This document shows, piece by piece, positions 8,479 through 16,830 of a stretch of DNA of 64,000 bases. Below the pieces are notes generated by a model, which searched no databases, was not told where the DNA came from, and worked only from the letters and a program-made list of their open reading frames with translations. The position numbers and the translations under genes are program-made. The DNA is from Bdellovibrio bacteriovorus HD100 (GTDB lineage Bacteria > Bdellovibrionota > Bdellovibrionia > Bdellovibrionales > Bdellovibrionaceae). Positions within the stretch are counted from its first letter, which is position 1. Each line of letters starts with the position of its first letter. The stretch covers positions 2,976,001 to 3,040,000 of the forward strand of contig NC_005363.1 in the NCBI RefSeq assembly GCF_000196175.1, given 5' to 3'.

Positions 8479-9807
8479 ATGAGAGCTACCACACCCCATT
8501 TGTACAAAATGCTGTTTCTAACCCTTTGCTTTAGCATGGGCTGGAATATGAAACCCGTGGACTTCCATTTGGACCTGGCTTCCAAGGAAGAAAAGGGACT
8601 GGCAGCGCCATTTAATCTGAACGCCTCCAAAGCCAAAGTGGAAAACAAAAAGGAAGAGGAAACAACCTCAGAGCCGATTCCTATTATTGAGCATGCACTC
8701 GACAAGATTGAAAAAACCAAAAGCTTCCAAAGCCTGTTTGGCTGGGGTGACAACGTTGCCAACCGTAACTGCGACACCTGTCAGGACGAAATCCGCAATA
8801 TGCGCTACATGCAGTGCAATGCCCAGAACAACTATCTGGAAGCAGAAATGAAAACGGCCGCGGAATCACAAAGCAGTCTGCTGGGTGATCTGATTCGCGC
8901 CCCGATCAAACCAAACTCCATCATCAAGGCTTCGTGCATTCAGATGGGCATGAACACGAAATTTGGTGTCAGCAGCAAAACCTTCCGTCAGTGCAACGCC
9001 GCCGGGGCTGCCCGCCAGGCCTTCCGCCCTTGCATCTCTGAAAATTACTTTAAGATGGTGAACAACAGTTTCGAACTGGTCAGTTCCTGCATGAAGGACT
9101 TTATTGCTCCAGGCAAGGATGAAGAAACCCAGAATCTGGATGTGCGTGCCGTTTATGCTTTGATCAATATTGAGTCCGGCTTCCACGTCAACGCCATGAG
9201 TGGCACCGGTGCCGGAGGTATCGGCCAGTTCACCGCTCCAGCCATCCAGGATGTGAACTCCAACGAATTGAATGCCGTTCGCATCTCTTTGGAAGGCAAC
9301 AAAAACCCATTGTGCAGCCGCCTGTCCATGGAGCTTTTGGATAAAATGGAACCGATTCGTCCGGGGAAAGCGCAGTCCTGCGAGCGCATCTCTTTGAGAA
9401 ACGGCAATCCGATGAAAAACATGATCTATACGTACGCTTACCTGAAAGGTGTCAAAGCGGACATGAACAATATGATCTTCGAAAACAAGAACTACAAAAA
9501 TAAATTCCGCATGTCTGAATACGACCTGAACAAGATCAAACGTGCTTTGATGGTTTGGTCCCATAACACGGGTCCGGCAGGCACCTGGACACCGGCAAAA
9601 ACTTTGCTGAACACATTCTACAGAGGCAAGACCGTAACGAACGCCGATCAGTTCATTCAGCAAATGCAGCAGTACATGCAAAAATTCCCGGCCAGCGCCA
9701 ACAAATCCAGCGCACGCCGCAAGGAAACGTCCCGTTATTTCCCTGAGATCACAAAGACTTTGAATAATATCGAAAACGCAGTAGGAGGTGGCACATGCGT
9801 AAACTAG
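8479..9807 (+). CDS. Secreted lytic transglycosylase-like protein (SLT fold)
   Basis: 442 residues, with an N-terminal hydrophobic segment (KMLFLTLCFSMGWNM). The cysteine-rich middle (about 90-215, with CDTC and several single cysteines) suggests disulfides in the periplasm. Residues about 225-400 match the soluble lytic transglycosylase domain: NIESGFHVNAMSGTGAGGIG, where the glutamate of IES is the catalytic acid, then QFT and later the WSHNTGPAG segment. It would cleave MurNAc-GlcNAc bonds in peptidoglycan, of the cell itself or of prey. GAGGAGG precedes the ATG. It overlaps the next gene by 13 bases. Confidence 0.85.
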   Translation: MRATTPHLYKMLFLTLCFSMGWNMKPVDFHLDLASKEEKGLAAPFNLNASKAKVENKKEEETTSEPIPIIEHALDKIEKTKSFQSLFGWGDNVANRNCDTCQDEIRNMRYMQCNAQNNYLEAEMKTAAESQSSLLGDLIRAPIKPNSIIKASCIQMGMNTKFGVSSKTFRQCNAAGAARQAFRPCISENYFKMVNNSFELVSSCMKDFIAPGKDEETQNLDVRAVYALINIESGFHVNAMSGTGAGGIGQFTAPAIQDVNSNELNAVRISLEGNKNPLCSRLSMELLDKMEPIRPGKAQSCERISLRNGNPMKNMIYTYAYLKGVKADMNNMIFENKNYKNKFRMSEYDLNKIKRALMVWSHNTGPAGTWTPAKTLLNTFYRGKTVTNADQFIQQMQQYMQKFPASANKSSARRKETSRYFPEITKTLNNIENAVGGGTCVN

Positions 9808-10208
9808 TGATGATTCTGGCTTTCGTTCTTGCCGGCAATTCCGCAATGGCTTTTCAGGATCTGCAAACGTACCGCGCGACGGACGAGCTGATCAATGCCA
9901 TGCAGCTGGAAGGTGACACCTCAGTGCGTTTGCGCCAGCTGGAATCCTACAAGGACTTCCTGTACAGCAGACTGAATACTATCGAGCTGCCTGACATCGA
10001 CACCACGCCGGAGACCGATCCCCGCCTGGAAGAGTACCGCAGTCTGACCGAGTTCGATAACTATGTCGCCCTGATCCGTATGCGTCAGGTGTCGGCAAAG
10101 TCCTGCAATGCCACAAAGGTGCATATTGAAAACTCCACCAGCCGCGACGGCGGTGTGGTCCCGGAAGCGGTGGAAGCCCTGAAGATCCTTTCCGCTCTGT
10201 GCACATAG
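9795..10208 (+). CDS. Small secreted protein coupled to the transglycosylase
   Basis: 137 residues with a clear signal peptide (MRKLVMILAFVLAGNSAMA|FQ). The mature part is mostly helical (about 30-70), with two cysteines late in the sequence (SCNATK and the final ALCT) that could pair. I do not recognise a family. The start lies inside the last codons of the transglycosylase gene (13-base overlap) behind TAGGAGG, so translation is coupled. A partner, inhibitor or substrate-adaptor role for the transglycosylase is possible but is inference. Confidence 0.72.
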   Translation: MRKLVMILAFVLAGNSAMAFQDLQTYRATDELINAMQLEGDTSVRLRQLESYKDFLYSRLNTIELPDIDTTPETDPRLEEYRSLTEFDNYVALIRMRQVSAKSCNATKVHIENSTSRDGGVVPEAVEALKILSALCT

Positions 10209-10222
10209 CAATCAGCAAAAAC

Positions 10223-10254
10223 AAACGGCGGGCCTCCCCGCCGTTTTCCTTTTA
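10223..10254. terminator. Bidirectional terminator between the transglycosylase operon and the LysR gene
   Basis: Perfect 10-base-pair stem AAACGGCGGG (10223-10232) and CCCGCCGTTT (10237-10246) with a CCTC loop. It is flanked by T-rich sequence on the right and A-rich sequence on the left, so it can end both convergent transcripts. The LysR stop codon sits at its right edge. Confidence 0.85.
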
Positions 10255-11154
10255 TAAAGTGAAACTTTTCATCAGCTTTGCCGCAATCGGATTGTCGATC
10301 TTGCGGTTGGCCGCCATCAGCCAGATCTCTTCATAAATCCCCGGCAGCGTCCCTAATACCACCAGCTTTTTTTCCCGGATCAGATCCGAGGCCGCAACCT
10401 CCACTATCGGAATCAGTCCCACCCCTTCCTGACCCAGCAACTTTTGCAAACTGGTGTCCTGAGTTTCAGCGATACGGTCCACGCGAATTCCATTCACCGA
10501 AAAATAGTGCTCAAGATCCCGGCGCAGACGGCTGTGAATAGTTGGGAAAATAAACGGCTGACCTTCCAGGGAATACGGAAAATCACGGCGCAGATGTTTG
10601 TACTTCGCCGAAGCACACACCACCACATCAAGCTTGGCGATGGATTTGGCATACACCGTCTGAAAATCCACATTCGGAGGATAGTTGGACAGCAGCAGAT
10701 CAATCTGGTGCGCACTCAGCTCCCGAAGCAAATCATTACCCGCCCCCTCCAGAACCGAAACCGCACAGTTCCCCTGCTTATAGGCCTGCAACACCACTTC
10801 AGAAATGATAGGTTTGGGCACACTGTCCAGGGCACCGATTTGTACGTGCACACGGTTGTTCTGCAGACGGTCCTGCAAAACCTCCACCATTTCCGCCCCC
10901 AGGCGAAACACCTGATCGGCGTATTCAAAGGCGATCTTCCCGGCTTCTGTCAAAAACAGGCGTTGCTTGCGCCTTTCAAAAAGATTCTTCCCTAAGGACT
11001 CTTCCAGCTGCTTTAATTGAATACTAAGAGTTGGTTGTCCCATGTTCAGCTTTTCGGCGGCCTTGGCGATACTGCCCTCTTTGGCAATAACGTGGAAATA
11101 GTGCAGATGATGGTAGTTCAGCCATTGAACCTGATTTTCGATACGAACCGGCAT
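10252..11154 (-). CDS. NhaR-like LysR-family transcriptional regulator
   Basis: 300 residues. The N-terminal winged helix-turn-helix (about 12-75) begins WLNYHHLHYFHVIAKEGSIA, very close to NhaR, the sodium/pH-responsive activator of nhaA in enterobacteria. A linker helix and a periplasmic-binding-protein-like effector domain (about 95-295) follow. The ATG is preceded by GAGGTG. It is divergent from a TerC-family gene with only 95 bases between them, the usual place for a LysR regulator and its target, so it may control that gene in response to pH or cations. No nhaA is in view. Confidence 0.85.
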   Translation of the reverse strand: MPVRIENQVQWLNYHHLHYFHVIAKEGSIAKAAEKLNMGQPTLSIQLKQLEESLGKNLFERRKQRLFLTEAGKIAFEYADQVFRLGAEMVEVLQDRLQNNRVHVQIGALDSVPKPIISEVVLQAYKQGNCAVSVLEGAGNDLLRELSAHQIDLLLSNYPPNVDFQTVYAKSIAKLDVVVCASAKYKHLRRDFPYSLEGQPFIFPTIHSRLRRDLEHYFSVNGIRVDRIAETQDTSLQKLLGQEGVGLIPIVEVAASDLIREKKLVVLGTLPGIYEEIWLMAANRKIDNPIAAKLMKSFTL

Positions 11155-11249
11155 ATTTCACCTCATTGCTTTTAGCGAATAACTTGATAAAGAATATCTA
11201 ATTTTTAAAACATCCAAAAGTCTTTATACTGCGCTCTGGAGGTTTTACC

Positions 11250-12227
11250 GTGTCCGAAGTTTTATTGTTCCCATTTGCTGAATATTGGTGGTTTTACGCG
11301 GGCTTTATCGCCTTTGTCATAGGTATGCTCGCCCTGGATTTGGGTGTATTTCACAAACACTCACATACGGTGAGTTTCAAAGAAGCCACGATCTGGTCGA
11401 TCGTTTGGGTGTCCATCGCGATGCTCTTCAACGTCGGATTGTACTATTACACCCTGCACCTGTACCCCGAGAATCCCGCCATCGCCAAGCAGGTGGGGCT
11501 GGAGTTCCTGACAGGCTATGTAATTGAAAAATCCCTGTCTATCGATAATATCTTCGTCTTCGTTGTCGTATTCGGATTCTTCTCGATTCCGCCCAAGTAC
11601 CAGCACCGCGTGCTGTTCTATGGTATCCTGGGCGCCCTGATCTTCCGCGCGATCTTCATTGCTCTGGGCTCAGTCCTGATGCAATACCAGGCTGTGGTTC
11701 TGATCTTCGGTGTGTTCCTGATTTTCACCGGTATTAAGATGATGTTCCAGCCGGACAAAGAAGTCGACCCATCCCAGAACTGGCTTATCAAATGGCTTAA
11801 AAAGCACATCCGCGTAGCCGATCGCATGCATGAAGATCACTTCTTCATCAAAGAAAACGGCGTGAAACTGGCGACTCCGCTGTTCATTGCCCTGGTGTTC
11901 CTGGAATTCACAGACATCATCTTTGCGGTGGACTCGGTGCCGGCGATCTTTGCCATCACCAAAGAACCAATGCTGGTGTTTACTTCCAACATCTTTGCGA
12001 TCCTGGGCCTGCGTTCCCTGTACTTCCTGCTGGCTGGCGTGGTTGATAAATTCCACCTGCTGAAGTACGGTCTGGCTCTGACTCTGGTCTTTGTGGGCTT
12101 AAAAATGGTATGGCTGAACAAATTGTTCGGTGGCCACTTCCCTATTGGCATCTCTTTGGGAATCATTTTCGCTTTCATCGGTGGCTCTATTGCCGCTTCC
12201 CTGATGTTCCCGAAAAAAGAATCTTAA
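11250..12227 (+). CDS. TerC/Alx-family integral membrane protein
   Basis: 325 residues with about eight or nine membrane spans. TerC signatures include EKSLSIDNIFVFVVVFG (near 92) and FLEFTDIIFAVDSVPAIFA (near 215), with acidic residues inside the membrane thought to bind Mn2+ or other metals. Relatives include Alx (alkaline-induced Mn2+ export) and TerC (tellurite resistance); which applies is unclear. It starts with GTG behind TGGAGG. The NhaR-like regulator is divergent. A hairpin covering the start of the next gene lies 43 bases after the stop. Confidence 0.88.
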   Translation: MSEVLLFPFAEYWWFYAGFIAFVIGMLALDLGVFHKHSHTVSFKEATIWSIVWVSIAMLFNVGLYYYTLHLYPENPAIAKQVGLEFLTGYVIEKSLSIDNIFVFVVVFGFFSIPPKYQHRVLFYGILGALIFRAIFIALGSVLMQYQAVVLIFGVFLIFTGIKMMFQPDKEVDPSQNWLIKWLKKHIRVADRMHEDHFFIKENGVKLATPLFIALVFLEFTDIIFAVDSVPAIFAITKEPMLVFTSNIFAILGLRSLYFLLAGVVDKFHLLKYGLALTLVFVGLKMVWLNKLFGGHFPIGISLGIIFAFIGGSIAASLMFPKKES

Positions 12228-12269
12228 TTTCGGGTCCGTTGTCGCATTAATTTGCACGGCGGACTGGAC

Positions 12270-12309
12270 AAGCCCCCTTAAAACAGTGATCCTGTTTGTG
12301 AGGGGGCTT
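12270..12309 (+). promoter_or_regulatory. Two-part hairpin that includes the thpR ribosome-binding site
   Basis: AAGCCCCCT (12270-12278) pairs with AGGGGGCTT (12301-12309), and within it AAACAG (12281-12286) pairs with CTGTTT (12292-12297). The right arm contains the AGGGGG that must serve as the ribosome site for the ATG at 12311. It could attenuate terC read-through or hide the thpR start. No clear T tract follows, so a simple terminator is less likely. Confidence 0.55.
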
Positions 12310-12310
12310 T

Positions 12311-12940
12311 ATGACCAGACGACTGTTCCTTGCTCTCAACGCTACCGATCCTTTGGCAGACACCTTTCTGCCGACCTTAAAGAAACTCAAAATTAATGCT
12401 GATCGACGCGACATGACCGTGAAGTGGGTCCCGACGGACAACTACCACGTCACTATCACGTTTTTAGGCGAACGCCCCGAAGAAGAAGTTCAAAGGGTGG
12501 CCGATGCGCTGGCGCACGTGTGCCAGAACTTTGCCCCGTTTGATCTGAAGATCGAGGATGTCGGCGCTTTTTCAAACGAACACGATGCACGCGTACTGTG
12601 GCTGGGTGTGCAGAACAAAAGAAGTCTGAATCAATTCAAAGAAGCTCTGGATCGCGAGCTGGTGGACAAAAATCTGCTGCCGCAAATTGAAGAACGGGCA
12701 TTTTCCCCGCATCTGACCTTCGGAAGACTTCGCAACCCGCGAAGTGTGAAGGACATGATCTCGCCGTTTAAACGCAAAAGCTTCGGCAAAATTCATGTCA
12801 CGGAAATCGTACTGTATGAATCAACTTTGCAAGGGGCCTTCCCTGTGTACAAGCCCCTTGCCCGTTGCCAGCTGACCGGAAGCGCCGACCTAGCGGATGG
12901 CGTTCCCGAACAAACGGATATAGATATTACTTTCACGTAG
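12311..12940 (+). CDS. thpR: RNA 2',3'-cyclic phosphodiesterase (LigT/ThpR family)
   Basis: 209 residues of the 2H phosphoesterase fold with both HxTx motifs: HVTI near residue 50 and HLTF near residue 137. It hydrolyses 2',3'-cyclic phosphate ends of RNA to 2'-phosphates and may ligate or repair tRNA halves. FLGERPEEE and the LYES strand are also typical. The last 17 codons (LADGVPEQTDIDITFT and before) run antisense through the end of the convergent secreted-protein gene, so the C-terminus is longer than the fold needs. Its ribosome site lies in a hairpin (12270-12309). Confidence 0.9.
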   Translation: MTRRLFLALNATDPLADTFLPTLKKLKINADRRDMTVKWVPTDNYHVTITFLGERPEEEVQRVADALAHVCQNFAPFDLKIEDVGAFSNEHDARVLWLGVQNKRSLNQFKEALDRELVDKNLLPQIEERAFSPHLTFGRLRNPRSVKDMISPFKRKSFGKIHVTEIVLYESTLQGAFPVYKPLARCQLTGSADLADGVPEQTDIDITFT

Positions 12941-13282
12941 GTGAACAGTCACATCACCCCAGTGAGAACCAGTTGTCGACGGATGGAAAATCACGCGGAT
13001 CGTGCACTGCTGACCCGGCATCAGAATCTGCGGGCAGTTGGTGTCCACGCGATACGCGAAAGAACCCTGAACGCTGATACCACGAATGAATGTGGAATCA
13101 GGACCGTTCGCCGTCAGAATGAAATCCTGAAATCTTGCCGAGTGAACAAAAGAAGTCCCGAAATTGTAGTTAAGATACTGATCCTGAGCTTTCGCCTCTA
13201 CGTTCAGTGGCTGAACCGACACGTCTGCAAAAGCAAAGACTGGAGCGAAAACCAACGCCAAAGACATCAAAAACTTTTTCAT
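12890..13282 (-). CDS. Small secreted protein with ASH/choice-of-anchor-like beta-sandwich domain
   Basis: 130 residues: signal peptide MKKFLMSLALVFAPVFAFA, then one immunoglobulin-like domain. The C-terminal half has the pattern CPQILMPGQQCTIRVIFHP followed by TGSHWGDVTVHL. This is the abnormal-spindle/HYDIN (ASH) or choice-of-anchor-D type, with two cysteines placed for a disulfide. Such domains mediate extracellular protein interactions. Function here is unknown. The last 51 bases overlap the 3' end of thpR on the opposite strand. Confidence 0.72.
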   Translation of the reverse strand: MKKFLMSLALVFAPVFAFADVSVQPLNVEAKAQDQYLNYNFGTSFVHSARFQDFILTANGPDSTFIRGISVQGSFAYRVDTNCPQILMPGQQCTIRVIFHPSTTGSHWGDVTVHLRESNIYIRLFGNAIR

Positions 13283-13335
13283 AGAATCCCCCTCTATGAC
13301 CTAAGTCTGGCAGGGGAACCGAAGTGCGGGCAAAC

Positions 13336-13363
13336 AAAAAGGGAGTCTTTCGACTCCCTTTTT
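13336..13363. terminator. Terminator between the nuo operon and the ASH-like gene
   Basis: Perfect 12-base-pair stem AAAAAGGGAGTC (13336-13347) and GACTCCCTTTTT (13352-13363) with loop TTTC. In the minus direction it lies about 90 bases after nuoI and should end the nuo transcript. The symmetric A and T flanks would also work in the other direction. Confidence 0.85.
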
Positions 13364-13380
13364 GACGCATTGTAGATGTA

Positions 13381-13401
13381 AAAAGTCACCAGGCACCTTT
13401 T
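13381..13401. repeat. Short quasi-palindromic intergenic repeat, copy 1
   Basis: An AAAA...TTTT-flanked quasi-palindrome with core GTCACCAGGCACC. Its reverse complement matches the element at 41955-41975 at 17 of 21 positions. Both sit right next to gene 3' ends, which suggests a small dispersed repeat family. Confidence 0.5.
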
Positions 13402-13455
13402 AGAGAGAAAGTGGCGCCCCGACAACGAAGTCGGATGGGCCATTTTCATCAGCCG

Positions 13456-13980
13456 TTAGATGCCGGCTTTGTGGCGTTCTTCGTCGTCGACGTGAGTCAG
13501 GATGCCGCCCTTAAGATTTGGACGGTATGCCAGGTGATTGATGTCGTAGATGAAGTTTGCACCATTCACGCCCGGAGTCTGCCATTCAGGGCCCAGACGG
13601 ATTGCATCCACCGGGCAGGCTTCTTCACAGAAACCGCAGAATACGCAGCGAAGAATGTCGATCTCGTAGCTGATCGGGAATTTTTCGACTGTTGGGTCGT
13701 TGTGTTCCGCCGCCGTGATCTTGATACATTCTGCAGGACAATTGGTCGCGCAAAGCATACAAGCCGTGCAACGCAAAGAACCGTCTTTTTTAACCGTCAG
13801 AACGTGATTGCCCTTGAAACGAGGAGAGTACTCATACTTCTCCTCTGGATAGTTCAGGGTCATCATTTTCTTCTGATTGAACAAGTTCTTCAGCAAGTGC
13901 TTCATGGTCGTTGCAAGACCACCCAGAATCCCCGGCAGGAACCACTTGGACTTTTCAGAGTTGTTTTGCATTACGCTCAT
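13456..13980 (-). CDS. nuoI: NADH-quinone oxidoreductase subunit I
   Basis: 174 residues. Two 4Fe-4S ferredoxin motifs, CTACMLCATNCPAECI and CVFCGFCEEACPVDAI, form clusters N6a and N6b, which relay electrons from NuoG to NuoB in complex I. The N-terminal about 40 residues (GILGGLATTMKHLLKNLF) resemble the amphipathic helices that dock to the membrane arm. The start overlaps the nuoG stop by four bases (ATGA). It is the last gene of the nuo run and is followed by a terminator at 13336. Confidence 0.95.
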   Translation of the reverse strand: MSVMQNNSEKSKWFLPGILGGLATTMKHLLKNLFNQKKMMTLNYPEEKYEYSPRFKGNHVLTVKKDGSLRCTACMLCATNCPAECIKITAAEHNDPTVEKFPISYEIDILRCVFCGFCEEACPVDAIRLGPEWQTPGVNGANFIYDINHLAYRPNLKGGILTHVDDEERHKAGI

Positions 13981-15557
13981 AGGCTACCTCTTCTGAACAC
14001 GAACTCATTCTTTTTACGGGCTTCCAGTGTCACCTGATCGTCACGCTGATTGTTCGGCATGAACGTCGCGCTCACCGCTGGGATCGCCAGGTTCTTGCCA
14101 ACCATCAACAACGCCGCTTCAGTCAAAGTCAGTGCTTCGGAAACAATCGTCGTCGCTTTTTTGAACTTCTGCTCAAGACCTGCGTGGTTGATGAACGTGC
14201 CGTCTTTCTCAACAAATGTTTTTGTCGGGATCAACCATACGTTGCCAGTCAATGCCATCAAAGCGTCCTGTTTGGTCGCCTGCAGCCAGATCAGGTTGGA
14301 AGCTTTGGAAAGCTCTTTCACGCGATCTGCGAAATCAGGGAACGCATTCATGTTCTCCGGACCCGCCACCACAACGGTTTTGATCGCTCCGGAATTCAAA
14401 CCGGAAGTCAGATCCGCCCAGGTCGCCGTGATTCCGTGCTTTTCCAGAACTTTCAGCAGGCCTTTGGTGTTCGGGTTTTTATCCCCGCGCAACAACAATC
14501 CGTCAAAGCTTTCAAAGGATTCCTTGTTGTTGATCCAGAAGAAGACTTTCTTGGTTTTGAACTCGTTCACGAACGAGGAAACGATCGCATCGAATTCTTC
14601 CAACGTGTACTGAGCCGTCAGAACCAGCGCCAAAGAATCACCCTGTGAGTTCTTCAGAACCTCATTGGCATTCTTCGCCGCCGCCCCTGCTGTCATCTCT
14701 GTCCAGCCGGAAGCATTGCGAACCTGCGCCTTCAACAGACGATGTTCACGGTTGACGAACTTGTAGATGTCACGACCTTCATCGCACATCCAGTGACCGT
14801 TCACCTGCTCATTATAAACAGGCTTCACGCGGAAGAAACCTTCCTTGTTATAGAAGACTTTTACGTTACAGCCGGTAGAGCAGCCATTACATACAGTTTC
14901 AGCATCTTTTAGATACCAAACGCGCTGACGGAAACGGAAGTCCTTGGACGTCAACGCACCCACCGGGCAGATGTCGACAGTGTTCAAAGAATACTTGTTA
15001 TCCAAAGGCATGCCATCGTGAGTGCCGATTTCAGTGCGGTCACCACGGTTGAACAGGCCCAGTTCGTTGGTTTTGGATACTTCCTCAGTGAAACGAACAC
15101 AGCGGGAGCAAAGGATGCAACGCTCGGAATCCAGAACAACTGTCGGACCCAGGTCTACAACCTTGTGTTTCTTTTGTTTGTGTTCGGCCATTTCAGGATC
15201 GTACTTGCCGTACTCCATGTACTGGTCTTGCAGACCGCACTCACCTGCCTGATCGCAGATAGGGCAATCCAACGGGTGATTGATCAAGTGGAAGTCCAAG
15301 CCCCACTTCACAGCGTCTTTCACTTTTTCAGACGTGTTGTTGATCTTCATGCCCTCAGTAACCATGGTGTTACAAGCGATCTGAACGCGTGGATTTCCTT
15401 CGATCTCCACCATGCAAAGACGACAAACACCGGCTACGGACAATCCCGGGTGCCAGCAATAGTGAGCGATACGATCGCCAGACTGTTGCATGGCTTCGAT
15501 GATCGACGTGCCTTCTTTTACTTCGACTTCTTTGCCATTAATGGTGCATTTCGGCAT
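13977..15557 (-). CDS. nuoG: NADH-quinone oxidoreductase subunit G (short form)
   Basis: 526 residues. N-terminal 2Fe-2S ferredoxin ligands: CWHPGLSVAGVCRLC plus a later cysteine. The His/Cys N5 site is HPLDCPICDQAGECG, and N4 is CILCSRC with CPVGA. A further CNGCSTGC plus MCDEGRD gives ligands for the extra N7 cluster seen in some bacteria. The molybdopterin-oxidoreductase-like C-terminal domain is much reduced compared with E. coli NuoG (about 900 residues) and is poorly conserved. It overlaps nuoF by 20 bases and nuoI by 4. Confidence 0.93.
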   Translation of the reverse strand: MPKCTINGKEVEVKEGTSIIEAMQQSGDRIAHYCWHPGLSVAGVCRLCMVEIEGNPRVQIACNTMVTEGMKINNTSEKVKDAVKWGLDFHLINHPLDCPICDQAGECGLQDQYMEYGKYDPEMAEHKQKKHKVVDLGPTVVLDSERCILCSRCVRFTEEVSKTNELGLFNRGDRTEIGTHDGMPLDNKYSLNTVDICPVGALTSKDFRFRQRVWYLKDAETVCNGCSTGCNVKVFYNKEGFFRVKPVYNEQVNGHWMCDEGRDIYKFVNREHRLLKAQVRNASGWTEMTAGAAAKNANEVLKNSQGDSLALVLTAQYTLEEFDAIVSSFVNEFKTKKVFFWINNKESFESFDGLLLRGDKNPNTKGLLKVLEKHGITATWADLTSGLNSGAIKTVVVAGPENMNAFPDFADRVKELSKASNLIWLQATKQDALMALTGNVWLIPTKTFVEKDGTFINHAGLEQKFKKATTIVSEALTLTEAALLMVGKNLAIPAVSATFMPNNQRDDQVTLEARKKNEFVFRRGSL

Positions 15558-16830
15558 ATGTCGTTCCTTTTACCTTAGAGCGTCCTTCGCGAACGTAGAA
15601 TTCAAACTCATCACGGAATTTAGTTACAAAGCTGAGAACCGGCAAAGCCGCTGCATCGGAAAGCGCGCAGATGGTTTTACCTTTCATGTTGTCAGCCACT
15701 TTGATCAACAAATCGATGTCCTGCAAACGGCCGCGGCCTTCCAGAATCGAATGAAGAACTTTATTCAGCCAGCCTGTACCCTCACGGCAAGGCGTGCACT
15801 GACCACAAGATTCGTGAGCATAGAAGTGAGTCAAAACACCCAGCATATCAACCATGCACTGGGAATCGTCGATCACGATCACCGCGCCGGAACCAAGCAT
15901 TGTGCCCAGACCCGCCAGGGATTCGTAATCCAAGTTTGCTTTCGCCACTTCTTCAGCTGTCAGAACCGGAGCGGAAGAACCACCCGGAATAACCGCTTTC
16001 AGTTTGCGGCCCGGCTTCATACCGCCGCCCTCTTTCATGATCAGGTCCATCAACGGGTAACCCAGTGGAACTTCGAAGTTGCCTGGAGTCATCACGTTAC
16101 CGGACAAAGAGAACAATTTAGTACCAGCGGATTTCTCAGTACCGTGTTTGCGGTAGGCCTGAGCGCCGTCTTTAATGATGTATGTTACTGCAGCCAGAGT
16201 CTCCACGTTGTTCACGATGGTCGGCTTTCTCAGGTAACCCTGAACTGCCGGGAATGGCGGTTTCAGTTTTGGCTGGCCTTTCAGACCTTCCAAAGAAGAA
16301 ATCATGCCTGTTTCCTCACCGCAGATGTAAGCGCCTGCGCCACGGTAAACATCCAGATCGAAGTCAAAACCAGAACCCAGGATGTTTTTACCCAGCAGGC
16401 CGGCAGCGTAAGCCTCTTTGATTGCCTTGTTCAGGCATTCGATCGGGAATACGTATTCACCACGAACATAGATGTAACCTTTGTGGGAACCGATCGCGAA
16501 AGCAGAAATGATCATGCCCTCGATCAACTGATGTGGAGCACGCTCCATCATCATACGATCCTTGAAAGTCCCCGGTTCACCTTCATCGGCGTTGCAAAGA
16601 AGATAGCGTGGCTCGCCATTTTTCGGCAAAAAGCCCCACTTCATACCGGTCGGGAAACCCGCACCACCACGACCACGCAAACCCGAAGCTTTCACTTCAT
16701 CGATGATGGCCTGAGGTTGCATTTTAAAAGCTTTATGAAGAGTTTCGTAACCACCCTTGGCTTTGTAGCCCGCCAGAGTTTGATATTCAGGCAGGTGGTA
16801 GAATTCTGTAAGCATTTTTACTTCAGACAT
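15538..16830 (-). CDS. nuoF: NADH-quinone oxidoreductase subunit F
   Basis: 430 residues. The NADH-oxidising subunit: FMN-binding glycine-rich loop GLRGRGGAGFPTG (near 50), NADH/FMN site CNADEGEPGTFKDR, GAGAYICGEETG, and the N3 4Fe-4S ligands ESCGQCTPCREG with a final cysteine further on. Length is normal. Its start overlaps the nuoE stop by one base (TAATG), and its end overlaps nuoG by 20 bases. Confidence 0.96.
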   Translation of the reverse strand: MSEVKMLTEFYHLPEYQTLAGYKAKGGYETLHKAFKMQPQAIIDEVKASGLRGRGGAGFPTGMKWGFLPKNGEPRYLLCNADEGEPGTFKDRMMMERAPHQLIEGMIISAFAIGSHKGYIYVRGEYVFPIECLNKAIKEAYAAGLLGKNILGSGFDFDLDVYRGAGAYICGEETGMISSLEGLKGQPKLKPPFPAVQGYLRKPTIVNNVETLAAVTYIIKDGAQAYRKHGTEKSAGTKLFSLSGNVMTPGNFEVPLGYPLMDLIMKEGGGMKPGRKLKAVIPGGSSAPVLTAEEVAKANLDYESLAGLGTMLGSGAVIVIDDSQCMVDMLGVLTHFYAHESCGQCTPCREGTGWLNKVLHSILEGRGRLQDIDLLIKVADNMKGKTICALSDAAALPVLSFVTKFRDEFEFYVREGRSKVKGTTYAEMHH

